From Planctomycetales bacterium (GTDB lineage: Bacteria > Planctomycetota > Planctomycetia > Pirellulales > Thermoguttaceae): a stretch of DNA of 31,194 nt. The stretch spans positions 1 through 31,194 of the forward strand of contig SKOZ01000037.1 of assembly GCA_007119795.1 (NCBI GenBank). The letters are read 5' to 3'. Made by a program: the position numbers and the translations under genes. Under the pieces are notes generated by a model that was not told where the DNA came from, ran no database searches, and worked only from the letters and a program-made list of their open reading frames with translations. Of this stretch, positions 7,267-15,377 are shown in pieces. How positions within the stretch are numbered: position 1 is the stretch's first letter; every line of letters starts with the position of its first letter.

Positions 7267-7789
7267 GCTTTACCCTTCTTCTCGAGGCTGATCGGGCTGG
7301 GGTAGGGTTCCCCTGCCGGCGGAAGGGAGCTGCGCGGTGACGGAACAGCCGCCTCGCCTGCCCTCCGCGTTGGCCCTGAATGGAAGACCGCTCCTCGGCG
7401 GCGTTCGGCAGGGGGCCGCCTCCCACTTCTTCATGCAACTTCCATGCCTGGGGCAAGGCAAGCGGGACGATGCCGGCGGGGGCCCGCCGGATTCCTGTGA
7501 ACCGTAGGAAGAAACGCCAGGACCAGCGGCGCCGCTTCACCTCACCGCCAGAGGGTAGTACAATCATGGAGCCCCTTCACCTGCCGGGAAGGGCGCCCAT
7601 CGGGAAACGAACGGCAGGTGCTGCCCTGGCCGCCGGGAATCCCATGGCCGCAAAGCCGCATTTCCCCTTCCCAGCCGCAAACCACGGCAGATTGGCGGGC
7701 ACACTCTGCCGTATTTTCTGCCGAGCCCGCGGCGCCAGCCGGCGCGACCATGTACGTTTAGGAACGGACAATCCCAGAGGGTCTCTCCC
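7267..7789. other. Divergent intergenic region, no gene recognised
   Basis: About 520 bases between the start of triple-BON paralogue 2 (minus) and the coiled-coil gene at 7790 (plus). Open frames here have no SD and no recognisable protein character. One sigma-70-like arrangement pointing right, TTCACC-17-TACAAT (7536-7564), is present but lies over 200 bases from the next start. The region presumably carries the promoters for both sides. Confidence 0.4.
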
Positions 7790-8029
7790 ATGTCATCTGA
7801 CAATCTGTCGCAGCACATCGCAGAATTGACGGACATCGTTCACGAGCTCGTGGAGACGGTCCGCGATCAATCCCGAGAGCTCCAGCGTTTGACTCTCTGG
7901 CTGGAGCAGCAGACCGATCTGCATGACGAGCCGCGCGACCTCAGCGTGGAGGGAGCGCGCCTGACTGCCCTGCTTCGCCGGGTGAGTGCGCTCCGCTCGG
8001 GTCCCCCAGACGGTACGCGGGAGGCGTAG
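7790..8029 (+). CDS. Small coiled-coil protein of unknown function
   Basis: A 79-residue acidic protein with heptad-like spacing (LSQHIAELTDIVHELVETVR, then DQSRELQRLTLWLEQQ), probably a long helix or coiled coil, followed by a second short helix (ALLRRVSALR). No signal peptide is present. GAGGG lies about eight bases before the ATG, supporting a real gene. It is convergent with the phosphoribosyltransferase gene, with 79 bases between the stops. I do not recognise a named family. Small helical proteins with a RRVxALR end are a plausible planctomycete-restricted type, but that is inference. Confidence 0.6.
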   Translation: MSSDNLSQHIAELTDIVHELVETVRDQSRELQRLTLWLEQQTDLHDEPRDLSVEGARLTALLRRVSALRSGPPDGTREA

Positions 8030-8108
8030 CGGTTGCGGGCAGGCGGCGACTTCCATGATCACCTTATGGAGGGCGATCTTGTTGTCGTTACGGCGAGGTC
8101 GGCCCGAA

Positions 8109-8762
8109 CTACGCAGAATTCTTGCGGGCGCGCGCTTCGGCCATCAGCCGTTGAACCTCCTCGTCCGTCGTCTGTCGGAAGTTCTCATACCACGCCCCGA
8201 TGCCGTCCAGCTCGTCCGTTTCCTCGATGCAGACGACCTCGTTGACCAGGGTGCGGAGCCGGTTGGCGGTGATCCTCGCCGCCACGGGCACCGCGACCAC
8301 GGTCTTTTCGGCATCCTCCTGGAAGGCGAACTGGACGGCAGTCGTCATCGTGGCGCCGGTGGCGAGGCCGTCGTCGACCAGGAGGACGGTCCGACCCCGC
8401 AGTTCGAGACGCTCGTTGCCCCCCCGGTAGCGCTCGGCACGGCGCTCGGCTTCGCGGCGTTCGTGCTTGGCGAGCTGGTCGAAAACGTCCCCGCCAATCC
8501 CCAGGCTGCGGAGCACCGTTTCGTTGCGGACGACTCCACCGCCGGCCGTCACGGCTCCCATGGCCAGCTCTTCCTGACCCGGCACGCCGACTTTCCGCAC
8601 CACGAAGGGCTCCAAGGGCGCATTCAATGCCCGGGCGACCTCGTAGGCGACCACGACCCCGCCACGAGGTATTCCCAACACCAGCTTGTCCGGTGCGTCG
8701 CGGTAGCCTTCCAACCAGGCAGCCAGCCGCCGCCCTGCATCATGCCGGTCTTGGAATCTCAC
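8109..8762 (-). CDS. Type I phosphoribosyltransferase-like protein
   Basis: A 217-residue protein of the phosphoribosyltransferase fold. The PRPP-binding loop VLLVDDGLATGATM is at residues 126-139, with the acidic pair and the TGAT turn intact. The N-terminal GIPRGGVVVAYEVARAL (30-46) is the usual substrate/pyrophosphate-loop region, and LRGRTVLLVDD leads into the signature. This subfamily, without a defined nucleobase hood, is often found next to Hsp20, BON and universal-stress genes. Its substrate is not settled. The start is GTG with AAGGAG spaced six to eight bases upstream. It lies 24 bases downstream of the DUF5335 gene on the same strand, so the two are likely co-transcribed. Confidence 0.9.
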   Translation of the reverse strand: MRFQDRHDAGRRLAAWLEGYRDAPDKLVLGIPRGGVVVAYEVARALNAPLEPFVVRKVGVPGQEELAMGAVTAGGGVVRNETVLRSLGIGGDVFDQLAKHERREAERRAERYRGGNERLELRGRTVLLVDDGLATGATMTTAVQFAFQEDAEKTVVAVPVAARITANRLRTLVNEVVCIEETDELDGIGAWYENFRQTTDEEVQRLMAEARARKNSA

Positions 8763-8786
8763 CTTCCACTCCTTCGTCTTCTTGTT

Positions 8787-9182
8787 TCAGGCGATCTCGT
8801 CGAGTTCCTCCGGCTTTGCCGCGGATCGGAAACGGAGGTGGGCGATCTCGCCGGACGCTGCCACAAAATCGGCGCCCGCGTGCGCGCCGTCTTCGCTCAC
8901 AGCGAACCGCACCGCCTTGGGATCGTCAATCTGATGCACCACGCGGCCGGGGCCGTCGTCGATCACCACTTGCCAGCGGGTGCGATCGTCCTCCTGGACC
9001 AGCGCGAAGCCTTTGAACGGTTGGTCTTCGGCGAGGACCGCAACCGCCGCCCTCTCGTCCTCCATCTCCTCGGGCCGTTCGGAAGTGCTGACTTCCAGCG
9101 AGGTCAGCCAACCCTTATGCTGCCGGCTGAAAGCGCCGGCGAAGGTCTGCCAGTCTTGCCGGGGGACCTCGCGACTCTCCAT
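8787..9182 (-). CDS. DUF5335 family protein
   Basis: A 131-residue cytoplasmic protein that reads as DUF5335 from end to end: VPRQDWQTFAGAFSRQHKGW at the start, a GFALVQEDDRTRWQVVIDDG core, HQIDDPKAVRFAVSEDGAHA, and a closing LRFRSAAKPEELDEI. The function of this family is unknown. It recurs in bacterial stress and persistence gene clusters. The ATG at 9182 follows GGAAGG. The longer frame to 9470 adds a Pro/Arg-rich stretch with no SD and was not used. Transcription probably continues into the phosphoribosyltransferase. Confidence 0.8.
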   Translation of the reverse strand: MESREVPRQDWQTFAGAFSRQHKGWLTSLEVSTSERPEEMEDERAAVAVLAEDQPFKGFALVQEDDRTRWQVVIDDGPGRVVHQIDDPKAVRFAVSEDGAHAGADFVAASGEIAHLRFRSAAKPEELDEIA

Positions 9183-9508
9183 GATGGCAGCCCTTCCTCG
9201 TATGGTTCCCGTCGCCCCTTCTCGTCGGTGCATCCGCGGGCATGTACGCTGTTGCAAGTGGACGGCAAATGCCGTGCCGTTGGTGGGCAGCCCGAACCGG
9301 TGCACGTGCCCGGGGCGGACTGCTCGAACCGGAGGGCGGGGCTTCGGTCTGGTGCGCGACTTCCTCGTAAGGGACCTCGCGCGGCCATCCGCGGAGCCGG
9401 CTCTCGCGACTCGATCCCCCGACAACGATTCGCGGTAACGCCAGTTTGTCGCGGTTGCTGGAACGACCATTTATCGTTCGCGGGCGCAGCGAATTCCGGT
9501 CCAGCCGT
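9183..9508. other. Intergenic gap, no gene recognised
   Basis: 326 bases between the stop of the export-protein gene and the DUF5335 start, both on the minus strand. No frame with SD support and no convincing promoter or terminator was found by eye. Confidence 0.4.
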
Positions 9509-10294
9509 TCACCTGTCGGTTGGCTGTCTCGAAGGGTGGCGGCGCGATGCGCCGTGGCGGGCCTGGTACTTCCGGTAGCGGCGGTTCAGAAGGAGGATCA
9601 CCCCCACGAGAACGGCTGCTCCGACAATGGTCAGCAGGGGATCGTTCGGGTCGATGAACTGGCGTATGGCGGCCGCGGCGAAGTACATCGGCGCGCCGCC
9701 GAGGAGGCTTCCGGTCATCACCCCGATGAAGGTCGCCAGCCGCGACATCCCCAGCAGGCGGCCGAAGATCGACCCTCCCACGGCGCCGGTGGCCGCCAGG
9801 GGGAACATCACGAAGGCGACCAGACCGAAGAAGGTGACCCGCTTCATCCAGGGGTTGGAGGCGAGGACAGTCCTCCCGTCCTCGGCGACCTCGAGCAGTT
9901 TGTCGCCGATCAACGGCAAGCGGAAGAGAAAGCTGCTGTGGAAGACCAACAGGGAGGCAGTCATCAGGTCCATCGTGACCACCATCCAGAAGAGCTCGCC
10001 GGAGGTGAGGTGGTTGGGGACGGCGGCCACGTCGGCGCCGCCGAGGATCGCGAAGCGTCCGAAAAAGAAGAAGGTGAGCACCGCGGTGGTGATCAGGTGC
10101 CCGACAAAGCCGGGTCCCCGGGCGAGGTAGCCGGCACCGAGGAGGACCGCCGCGAGCGCGAAGGGACCCACCAGCGTGAGCCACCAGATCGCCGGATACT
10201 GCCGCCGGAAGTCCAGCCCGAACTGGTCCTCTTCACTCTGGAGGTCACGCGGCACGTCGTCCTTCCGCGTCGTTCGAGCCGAGGTCTTCGTCAT
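9509..10294 (-). CDS. Putative small multidrug-export family membrane protein
   Basis: A 261-residue integral membrane protein with about five hydrophobic segments after a charged 30-residue cytoplasmic N-terminus. Segments include WWLTLVGPFALAAVLLGAGY, TTAVLTFFFFGRFAILGG, FFGLVAFVMFPLAATGAV and LLTIVGAAVLVGVILLL. The amphipathic stretch leading to VAFVMFPLAATGAVGGSIFG, followed by LLGMSRLATFIGVMTGSLLG, resembles the core of the small multi-drug export family (Pfam Sm_multidrug_ex). Transport activity for that family is mostly by name rather than by experiment. The ATG at 10294 is preceded by GGGGGA about ten bases away. The longer frame to 10501 lacks hydrophobic or family character in its extension. 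Confidence 0.65.
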   Translation of the reverse strand: MTKTSARTTRKDDVPRDLQSEEDQFGLDFRRQYPAIWWLTLVGPFALAAVLLGAGYLARGPGFVGHLITTAVLTFFFFGRFAILGGADVAAVPNHLTSGELFWMVVTMDLMTASLLVFHSSFLFRLPLIGDKLLEVAEDGRTVLASNPWMKRVTFFGLVAFVMFPLAATGAVGGSIFGRLLGMSRLATFIGVMTGSLLGGAPMYFAAAAIRQFIDPNDPLLTIVGAAVLVGVILLLNRRYRKYQARHGASRRHPSRQPTDR

Positions 10295-10862
10295 CAAAAC
10301 CAAATCCCCCGGCTGCAGAAAGACGCGTGGTCCGCGAAGTCCGGCCCATGCCGAGGATATTCTCCGGTGTGGGGATCGGCGGAAGTACCTCCCGGTCTCC
10401 AGCAGCACCGGAAGCCCCGTGGCCATTGGATCGGCGGCGCGCTCCAACCCTTCCGGTACGAGAGCCATTGCCCCCCTACCAGCGGGCACCGACCCGGCCA
10501 AGGCCGAGACGGGCGCATAAGTGCAAAAGGAGCAAATTCCGTGCCGTTGTGGTGCACCGACTCGGCACGGTCGGGCGACGTTCTACCGCCGAGTATCGCC
10601 CCGCCGCACCGGGACCGCTTCCATTCGGCCCGGTATACGAGTTGCATAATGGGTTGGCGGAAGGGCTTCGCGTCGCGTCCCTTGTGCCCCGCCTCCGTGC
10701 AGAGCATTCGGTGCCTCCCACTGTTCGGCATGCGTATTGCAGGGGCGACAGGGCTCACGGCGCGCTTTGGGTCAAGGGGTGACTCCCCGGCCCTCAACGC
10801 CCCCGTCGGGAGTTGTGCTTTTTTCGCCCTCAACAGGTCCCACGCGGCCAGGAGGAAGGATC
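10295..10862. other. Divergent intergenic region, no gene recognised
   Basis: About 570 bases separate the export-protein gene (minus) from triple-BON paralogue 3 (plus). Frames on both strands are Arg/Pro-rich shadows without SD. No -35/-10 pair was convincing. Confidence 0.4.
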
Positions 10863-11525
10863 GTGCCTCGCATCGAAGAAGAAATCAAGCAGGACGTTGT
10901 TGACCAGTTGGCGTGGGACGACCGCGTGAACGTGGCACCCATTGACGTCGAAGTCCGCGACAGCACGGTGACGTTGCGCGGCTCCGTGCCCAACTACCAA
11001 GCGAAGCTCGCGGCGATCGAGGATACGGAAATGATGCCGGGCGTGGACCGGGTTGAGGATCAGTTGACGGTCCGATGGCCCCCCGTCTACACGCCCAGCG
11101 ACGACGATCTGTGGGACGACGTCGACCGCGCGCTGCGCTGGAATCCCAATATCGATGTCACGCGAATCTACATCGACGTCATGGACGGGGTGGTTTCGCT
11201 GGAAGGTACGGTCGAGTCCCTCTGGAAAAAGCTTCACGCGGAGGAGGTCGCCGCCGATGTGGCGGGTGTGGCGGAAGTCCAGAATCGGTTGGCGGTCGTG
11301 CCGACGCGCTCCGTGGACGACGAGGCCATCGCCACCGATATTGTCGATTCCCTGAAACGCAATACGCTGGTCGATCCCGAGCAAGTGGACGTCCGCGTAG
11401 CCAACGGCATCGTGACGCTCGAGGGATCGGTCCCCAACTGGTTGGTGCGCCGCACGGTCCGGGATATCGCGGTGCGCACGGCCGGTGTCGTGGACGTTCG
11501 CGACAAGCTGACGATCCCTGTCTGA
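10863..11525 (+). CDS. Triple BON-domain protein (paralogue 3)
   Basis: A 220-residue protein with three BON domains: VRDSTVTLRGSVPNYQAKLA near residue 40, VMDGVVSLEGTVESLWKKLH near 110 and VANGIVTLEGSVPNWLVRRT near 180. It begins IEEEIKQDVVDQLAWDDRVN, the same opening as the paralogues at 5830 and 6598, and has no signal peptide. The start is GTG at 10863 with a very good SD (AGGAGGAAGG) before it; the longer frame to 10737 is not supported. It stands alone on the plus strand and faces the CapA operon tail-to-tail. Function is unknown beyond the presumed ligand or membrane binding of BON domains. Confidence 0.92.
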   Translation: MPRIEEEIKQDVVDQLAWDDRVNVAPIDVEVRDSTVTLRGSVPNYQAKLAAIEDTEMMPGVDRVEDQLTVRWPPVYTPSDDDLWDDVDRALRWNPNIDVTRIYIDVMDGVVSLEGTVESLWKKLHAEEVAADVAGVAEVQNRLAVVPTRSVDDEAIATDIVDSLKRNTLVDPEQVDVRVANGIVTLEGSVPNWLVRRTVRDIAVRTAGVVDVRDKLTIPV

Positions 11526-11864
11526 GGGGCAAAGCCGCCGCGAGACGCTCTCCGGCTGCCCAGTCGGCGGTTGGGGCGGGCGGGACGTCGCGGCATGGGG
11601 GGCCGCGGATCCGCCCGGTCGAAGCCCGCTCCGGCCACGTTCCACGGCCCCCAAAAGGCCATGTGGAGTGGTCCCTTGCTCGGCCCGGTACACGTGCAAG
11701 GGATGATCGGCGGGTTCGGCCCCCATCCCCTCGACGGCTCGCCGGGGCGCCATCGGGGGGTCTCGGAGTCGCTCCCTGCACACCGCGCGCCTCTTTTCCA
11801 GACGGGGGGGCCGAAGCCGACTTTCCGCCTCGGCGACGGACATCTTGCCGGACGCACCCCGCCC
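11526..11864. other. Convergent intergenic region with an imperfect hairpin
   Basis: Gap between the stops of BON paralogue 3 (plus) and the CapA-like gene (minus). The stretch 11632-11672 can form an imperfect stem (GGCCACGTTCCACGGCC against GGCCATGTGGAGTGGTCC) around a CCCAAAA loop and may end one or both transcripts. There is no T-run. No gene is recognised. Confidence 0.35.
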
Positions 11865-12968
11865 TTACTCCTCCCACTGCAAGTGAAGCATCCCGTCTTC
11901 GCGGACTGCGACGCGTGTGCCCAACTGCTCCCCTTCACGATTCAACGTGTCCCGGAGCCAGGCAACGTCATCCATGGGCGGCCGGCGGAGCTGCATCTGG
12001 CGAATGCGGGTTGGTTGCATGTGGAGAGCGCGCAGACGGCCGGATTCGTCCATCTCGGGAAAATACAAGAGGCCGATGTCTCCGCGGAACTGCTCCTTAC
12101 CGGCAATGCCTTCGTAGTCGGTGATCAGATCGCCGCAACCATAGAGGATGAGCCGCCCGCCATGCACCTCGATTCCCTTGACATGGTGCGAGGAATGGCC
12201 GTGCACCAGATCGACGCCGGCAGCATCGATCAACCCATGCGCCAAGCGGCGATGCGCGTCCGGCAATTCGTAGCCCCAATTGCCGCCCCAGTGAATGGAG
12301 ACGATCACGAGGTCGGCAGTGCCGCGTGCGGCCTTGACGGCGGAGGCGATCCGGCGCAAAGTCTCACCGGAATATGCGCGCAGCAGTGCAATACCGGCTC
12401 GATCGCCGTCTGCGGCCCAGTCGGGCGGCACGCCGCAATCGGGTCCGGCGAACGCGAATACCAGGAGACGGTGACCGCCGGGAAGCGGAAGGATTGCCGG
12501 CGCGCGCGCCTCGCGGTCGTTCCGGCCCGCCCCGGCAATCGCAAAACCCGCGCCGGCGAGCGAGGCCAGGGTCTCCCGCAGCCCTTCACGTTCCCAATCG
12601 AGTACATGGTTGTTGGCCAGCGTACAACAGTCGATTCGGGCGGCCTTGAGGCAGCCAAGGTTCTTCGGCGACATGCGGTAATGCACCTCTTTGCCTTGCC
12701 AGTACCTCTCGCTCGTGGTAACCGCCGTCTCGAGGTTGACGATCCGTGCCGCGGGCCGGGCCTTGTCGAGCACGTCGAGCGCGAAACCCCACACGTAGCG
12801 ATCGTTCGCCGGCTTCGGGATGCGACCGTGCGCCTGTTCGCCGAGCTGCACGTACCCGCGTGCATCCTTCACGTAGATCTCGTGCAACTGGGGGTCGACG
12901 GGGTTGCCGTGAATCTGATCGACGCCGCGAGCGGTCATTACGTCGCCGGAGAGAAAGAGTCTCACCAC
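11865..12968 (-). CDS. CapA-family (PGA_cap) metallophosphatase-fold protein
   Basis: A 367-residue protein of the CapA/PgsA family, with a calcineurin-like metallophosphatase fold linked in some bacteria to poly-gamma-glutamate or other capsule polymers. Landmarks in order: LFLSGDVMTARGVDQ (Asp9), RIVNLETAVTT, LANNHVLDWEREGL (the NNH metal motif), VIVSIHWGGNWGYE, and the HGHSSHHVKGIEV plus LILYGCGDLI motifs. No signal peptide or transmembrane anchor is seen at the N-terminus, whereas classical CapA is membrane-anchored, so this looks like a soluble subtype. The start is one of two adjacent GTG codons. It is the last gene of a six-gene minus-strand operon, 39 bases after the small basic protein. 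No other capsule genes are nearby. Confidence 0.9.
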   Translation of the reverse strand: MVRLFLSGDVMTARGVDQIHGNPVDPQLHEIYVKDARGYVQLGEQAHGRIPKPANDRYVWGFALDVLDKARPAARIVNLETAVTTSERYWQGKEVHYRMSPKNLGCLKAARIDCCTLANNHVLDWEREGLRETLASLAGAGFAIAGAGRNDREARAPAILPLPGGHRLLVFAFAGPDCGVPPDWAADGDRAGIALLRAYSGETLRRIASAVKAARGTADLVIVSIHWGGNWGYELPDAHRRLAHGLIDAAGVDLVHGHSSHHVKGIEVHGGRLILYGCGDLITDYEGIAGKEQFRGDIGLLYFPEMDESGRLRALHMQPTRIRQMQLRRPPMDDVAWLRDTLNREGEQLGTRVAVREDGMLHLQWEE

Positions 12969-13007
12969 GTCATCGAGCGTCCTGCGTTTCGGATGCGATA
13001 TCAGCCC

Positions 13008-13283
13008 CTATCGCCGGTACGTCCGGGGCGGGGGCGTCTTCCGGCTCATCGGCCGCCGCCGTCGCTTGTCGCTCTGCGTGGCACGATCCCTGTGGCGCCT
13101 GATGGCCTCGCTCCCCTCCAACGCTTCCATCTGGATCCTCCTGACGAGTTCCTCCGTCACCTCGATCCCCTGCCGACCCAACCAGGCGACCACGTCGCCG
13201 GCCGCAGCGTGGCGCCCCAGTCGCCGCAGAGCGGTGCGGATCGCCTTCGCCCGCCCTGAGCGTCGACGATGCGGCCTGGCCAC
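13008..13283 (-). CDS. Small basic protein with a helical, HTH-like motif
   Basis: A 91-residue, Arg-rich protein. The central part (KAIRTALRRLGRHAAAGDVV, then AWLGRQGIEVTEELVRRIQM) has the rhythm of a small planctomycete protein type in which a helix, a GI-x-V turn and a second helix suggest nucleic-acid binding. That likeness is from memory of similar sequences and not a firm family call. The tail is basic and low complexity. It starts at GTG with a near-perfect SD (AGAAGGAGGA, seven bases away) and begins 15 bases after the CPBP protease stop, so it is part of the operon. Confidence 0.65.
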   Translation of the reverse strand: MARPHRRRSGRAKAIRTALRRLGRHAAAGDVVAWLGRQGIEVTEELVRRIQMEALEGSEAIRRHRDRATQSDKRRRRPMSRKTPPPRTYRR

Positions 13284-13298
13284 GTGGTGATCCTCCTT

Positions 13299-14711
13299 CT
13301 AGGCGGACAGCGTCATAATCAAGACCGCCATGACCAACGCGTTGTTCAGCCCGTGAGCGAAGATCGAAGGCACCAAGGTCCCGCGCCATTCCCGCATGAA
13401 TGCCAAGGCGAGTGCGATACCCGTGAGCACCGGAACGGCCAGGATCCCTTGCGGGTGCAACAAGGCGAAGAGCAAGCTCGATACGAGGGCGCTAAGCAGG
13501 GTGCTGCTCCAAAGTCGCATCCGGCGGGTGGCGTCGCGCAGGTGCCGGTAAAGCAGACCCCGAAAAGCGGTCTCCTCCACAACCGGGGCGATCACACAGG
13601 CGAGCAGCAGGAGTTGCGCTTGTTCCCACCAGGTCCCGTAGGCAAGCCAGTCCGCGGCGGGGTGACCGCGCGTGCCGTTGTACGGGGCGCCGTTACCCGC
13701 CAGGCCAAGGGCGATTCCCGTGAGGATCACGGCCGCGAATACCAAGGGTATGGCCATTGCATAGCAGCCGAAACCGGCCGCCAGTTCCACGCCCAAGCGG
13801 CGGCCTCTTGTCCATCCCACGTCCTCGCACAGCTGCTTCCAGGATACGCCGCGTACCAGCGGCCAGCCGAATGCCAACATGCTCCCCACCATCGGCAGGA
13901 GGGCGGCGGCCCCGACCGCCTCGGGACCGAAGAGCAGGCCGGCGACGGCGCTGAGCGCGAGAAAGAGCACCAGCCAACAGGCAAACCCTTCCGCGTACAC
14001 TCCGCTGCGCTGGGGCGCGGGCTGGAGACCGGAAACCGCGCCCCTCAGCAGAAGGACCACGAAGGCCACCAGCACGACGGAGCCAATCAAACCGACGAGA
14101 CCGATCGCCGCCACGCCGCCGATTACCGCATAGAATGTGCGCCGGGCCGTGGCGATTACCTGCTGGCGCTGCGGGGTATCGCTCCCCGGCGGGGCCAGGG
14201 CGAGTTTTCCGAGCCAGCCCAACTGCCGGCGGAGCTGCTCGCGTTCCTCCTCGGCGACCGACGGGCCGCCGAGGCGGTCTGCCGAATAGTCCTCATACAG
14301 CCGCACGAGCGCGTCGTGGACAGCGGGGTCGTGGATGGGATCGTCGGCAACCTGCGGGGAGGTCTCGACAGCACGCAGACGTTCCAGTGCGGCCTCGGCG
14401 CCGATCAGTTCGCCAGCAAGGATGGCCACGCGGGTTTGCTGCCAGGCCGACGGCGGTCGCCAGGATTCGATTTGTCGCTCGAGCGGCTCGGCGGCCTGCT
14501 CGCCCAACAGGCTCGCGGAACCCACCAGATAGCGAGCTTGGAATTCCAGCATCGCCTGTTCCAGGCGGCCGGCCTCCACGGCCGGGTCAGGCTGGAACAT
14601 CTGCACCCTCGCCACCAGCCCCGTGAATGCCAGAATCATCACCCAAGCAATCGCGGTTCCCAGGGTGCTGCCGCGCCGCATTGGCACGGGGCTTTCGTCA
14701 GGCATGCTCAT
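13299..14711 (-). CDS. CPBP-family intramembrane glutamic endopeptidase
   Basis: A 470-residue polytopic membrane protein. The C-terminal half carries the Abi/CPBP (CAAX-protease-like) signature: EETAFRGLLYRHL (Glu379, Glu380, Arg384), FALLHPQG (His419) and FAHGLNNALV (His453, Asn457). Relatives include eukaryotic Rce1 and bacteriocin self-immunity proteins, which cleave substrates within the membrane. The N-terminal 190 residues are unusual: one membrane segment (about 18-35) followed by an Ala/Glu/Arg-rich helical soluble region, then further membrane helices from about 195. The start overlaps the stop of the upstream BON gene in an ATGA arrangement, pointing to coupled translation. No substrate is evident. 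A role in envelope signalling with the adjacent receiver protein is inference. Confidence 0.92.
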   Translation of the reverse strand: MSMPDESPVPMRRGSTLGTAIAWVMILAFTGLVARVQMFQPDPAVEAGRLEQAMLEFQARYLVGSASLLGEQAAEPLERQIESWRPPSAWQQTRVAILAGELIGAEAALERLRAVETSPQVADDPIHDPAVHDALVRLYEDYSADRLGGPSVAEEEREQLRRQLGWLGKLALAPPGSDTPQRQQVIATARRTFYAVIGGVAAIGLVGLIGSVVLVAFVVLLLRGAVSGLQPAPQRSGVYAEGFACWLVLFLALSAVAGLLFGPEAVGAAALLPMVGSMLAFGWPLVRGVSWKQLCEDVGWTRGRRLGVELAAGFGCYAMAIPLVFAAVILTGIALGLAGNGAPYNGTRGHPAADWLAYGTWWEQAQLLLLACVIAPVVEETAFRGLLYRHLRDATRRMRLWSSTLLSALVSSLLFALLHPQGILAVPVLTGIALALAFMREWRGTLVPSIFAHGLNNALVMAVLIMTLSA

Positions 14712-14965
14712 TCCACCTCGACCTCGTTCACCAGCCGGCGATTCCCGATCAGTTGGAGCGCCGCCGTCTGAGCCACCTGCTTCTGGTAATAGCTGCCGAC
14801 CCGGCCTTGCAGCTTGACGGTCCCGTTCGAGGCCGAGACGTCGACTTGCCCCGAAGAGAGGCGGCCGGTGGCTCGGAGCGCCTGGGCGACCGCGCCAAGC
14901 ATGCGGGCCTCCTCGGCAGGCGGTGGGAATTGGCCCTCCGGCGTCTGGCGGGGTGTGTTATGCAT
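14708..14965 (-). CDS. Small single-BON-domain protein
   Basis: An 85-residue protein consisting mainly of one BON domain (about 22-85): EEARMLGAVAQALRATGRLS, then VDVSASNGTVKLQGRVGSYY, then QKQVAQTAALQLIGNRRLVN and EVEVE. There is no signal peptide. A textbook SD (AAAGGAGGT) lies six bases before this ATG; the earlier ATG at 14983 sits on the SD itself and was rejected. The stop overlaps the CPBP protease start by four bases. It belongs to a different BON subgroup from the triple-domain paralogues. Confidence 0.88.
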   Translation of the reverse strand: MHNTPRQTPEGQFPPPAEEARMLGAVAQALRATGRLSSGQVDVSASNGTVKLQGRVGSYYQKQVAQTAALQLIGNRRLVNEVEVE

Positions 14966-14986
14966 GGTGTGACCTCCTTTCATGTC

Positions 14987-15346
14987 TCAGCGGCGAAGGC
15001 TTTCGTCGCGGTGGCCGGCGGACTGCCGTCGCGGCGGCCTTCGGCTCGGCGAGTCGAGCAGGGCGAGCAGCCGCTCCGCCCGGTCCAGGGTAGAGCGGTG
15101 GGCCTCCCCGCCGTCATGGCGGTTCTGCGACGGATCGCGGCAGGCGAACTCGCAACAGCAATGGGAGCAATTGACCTTCTGCCCCAAGTGCTCCACGAGG
15201 ATCCGCAGCGGACGACCGCAGACGGGACATTCCTGCTGGAAAAACGTAGTCACCGAGCCCGCCGGCGGCGGGACCAGTTCTATCGCCTCTTTTCGCGGCC
15301 CGCAGCGGACCGCGGGCGACGGCGGGCGATTCGTGCGCCGAATCAT
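14987..15346 (-). CDS. Zinc-ribbon protein of planctomycete type
   Basis: A 119-residue protein with a four-cysteine zinc ribbon: CPVCGRPLRI (Cys40, Cys43) and NCSHCCCEF (Cys60, Cys63), joined by LVEHLGQKV. Such CxxCGRxLRIxVEHLGQ-type ribbons often accompany or are fused to receiver domains in planctomycetes (from memory). The flanks are basic and disordered-looking. The ATG at 15346 follows AGGAGGG at ideal spacing; a longer frame to 15415 overlaps the preceding gene without an SD. It lies 31 bases after the receiver-protein stop and 21 before the BON start. It may bind nucleic acid or act as an adaptor. Confidence 0.8.
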   Translation of the reverse strand: MIRRTNRPPSPAVRCGPRKEAIELVPPPAGSVTTFFQQECPVCGRPLRILVEHLGQKVNCSHCCCEFACRDPSQNRHDGGEAHRSTLDRAERLLALLDSPSRRPPRRQSAGHRDESLRR

Positions 15347-15377
15347 AAGACACCCTCCTGCGGACAATCCGTCGAGA

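Noticed and set aside
7536..7564. TTCACC-17-TACAAT promoter-like pair, plus strand
   Set aside because: Reasonable consensus, but over 200 bases from the next start and unsupported by context, so not called as a feature.
12305..12865. Minus-strand 186-residue frame inside the CapA-like gene
   Set aside because: Alternative frame of a well-supported gene, with no SD or family match.
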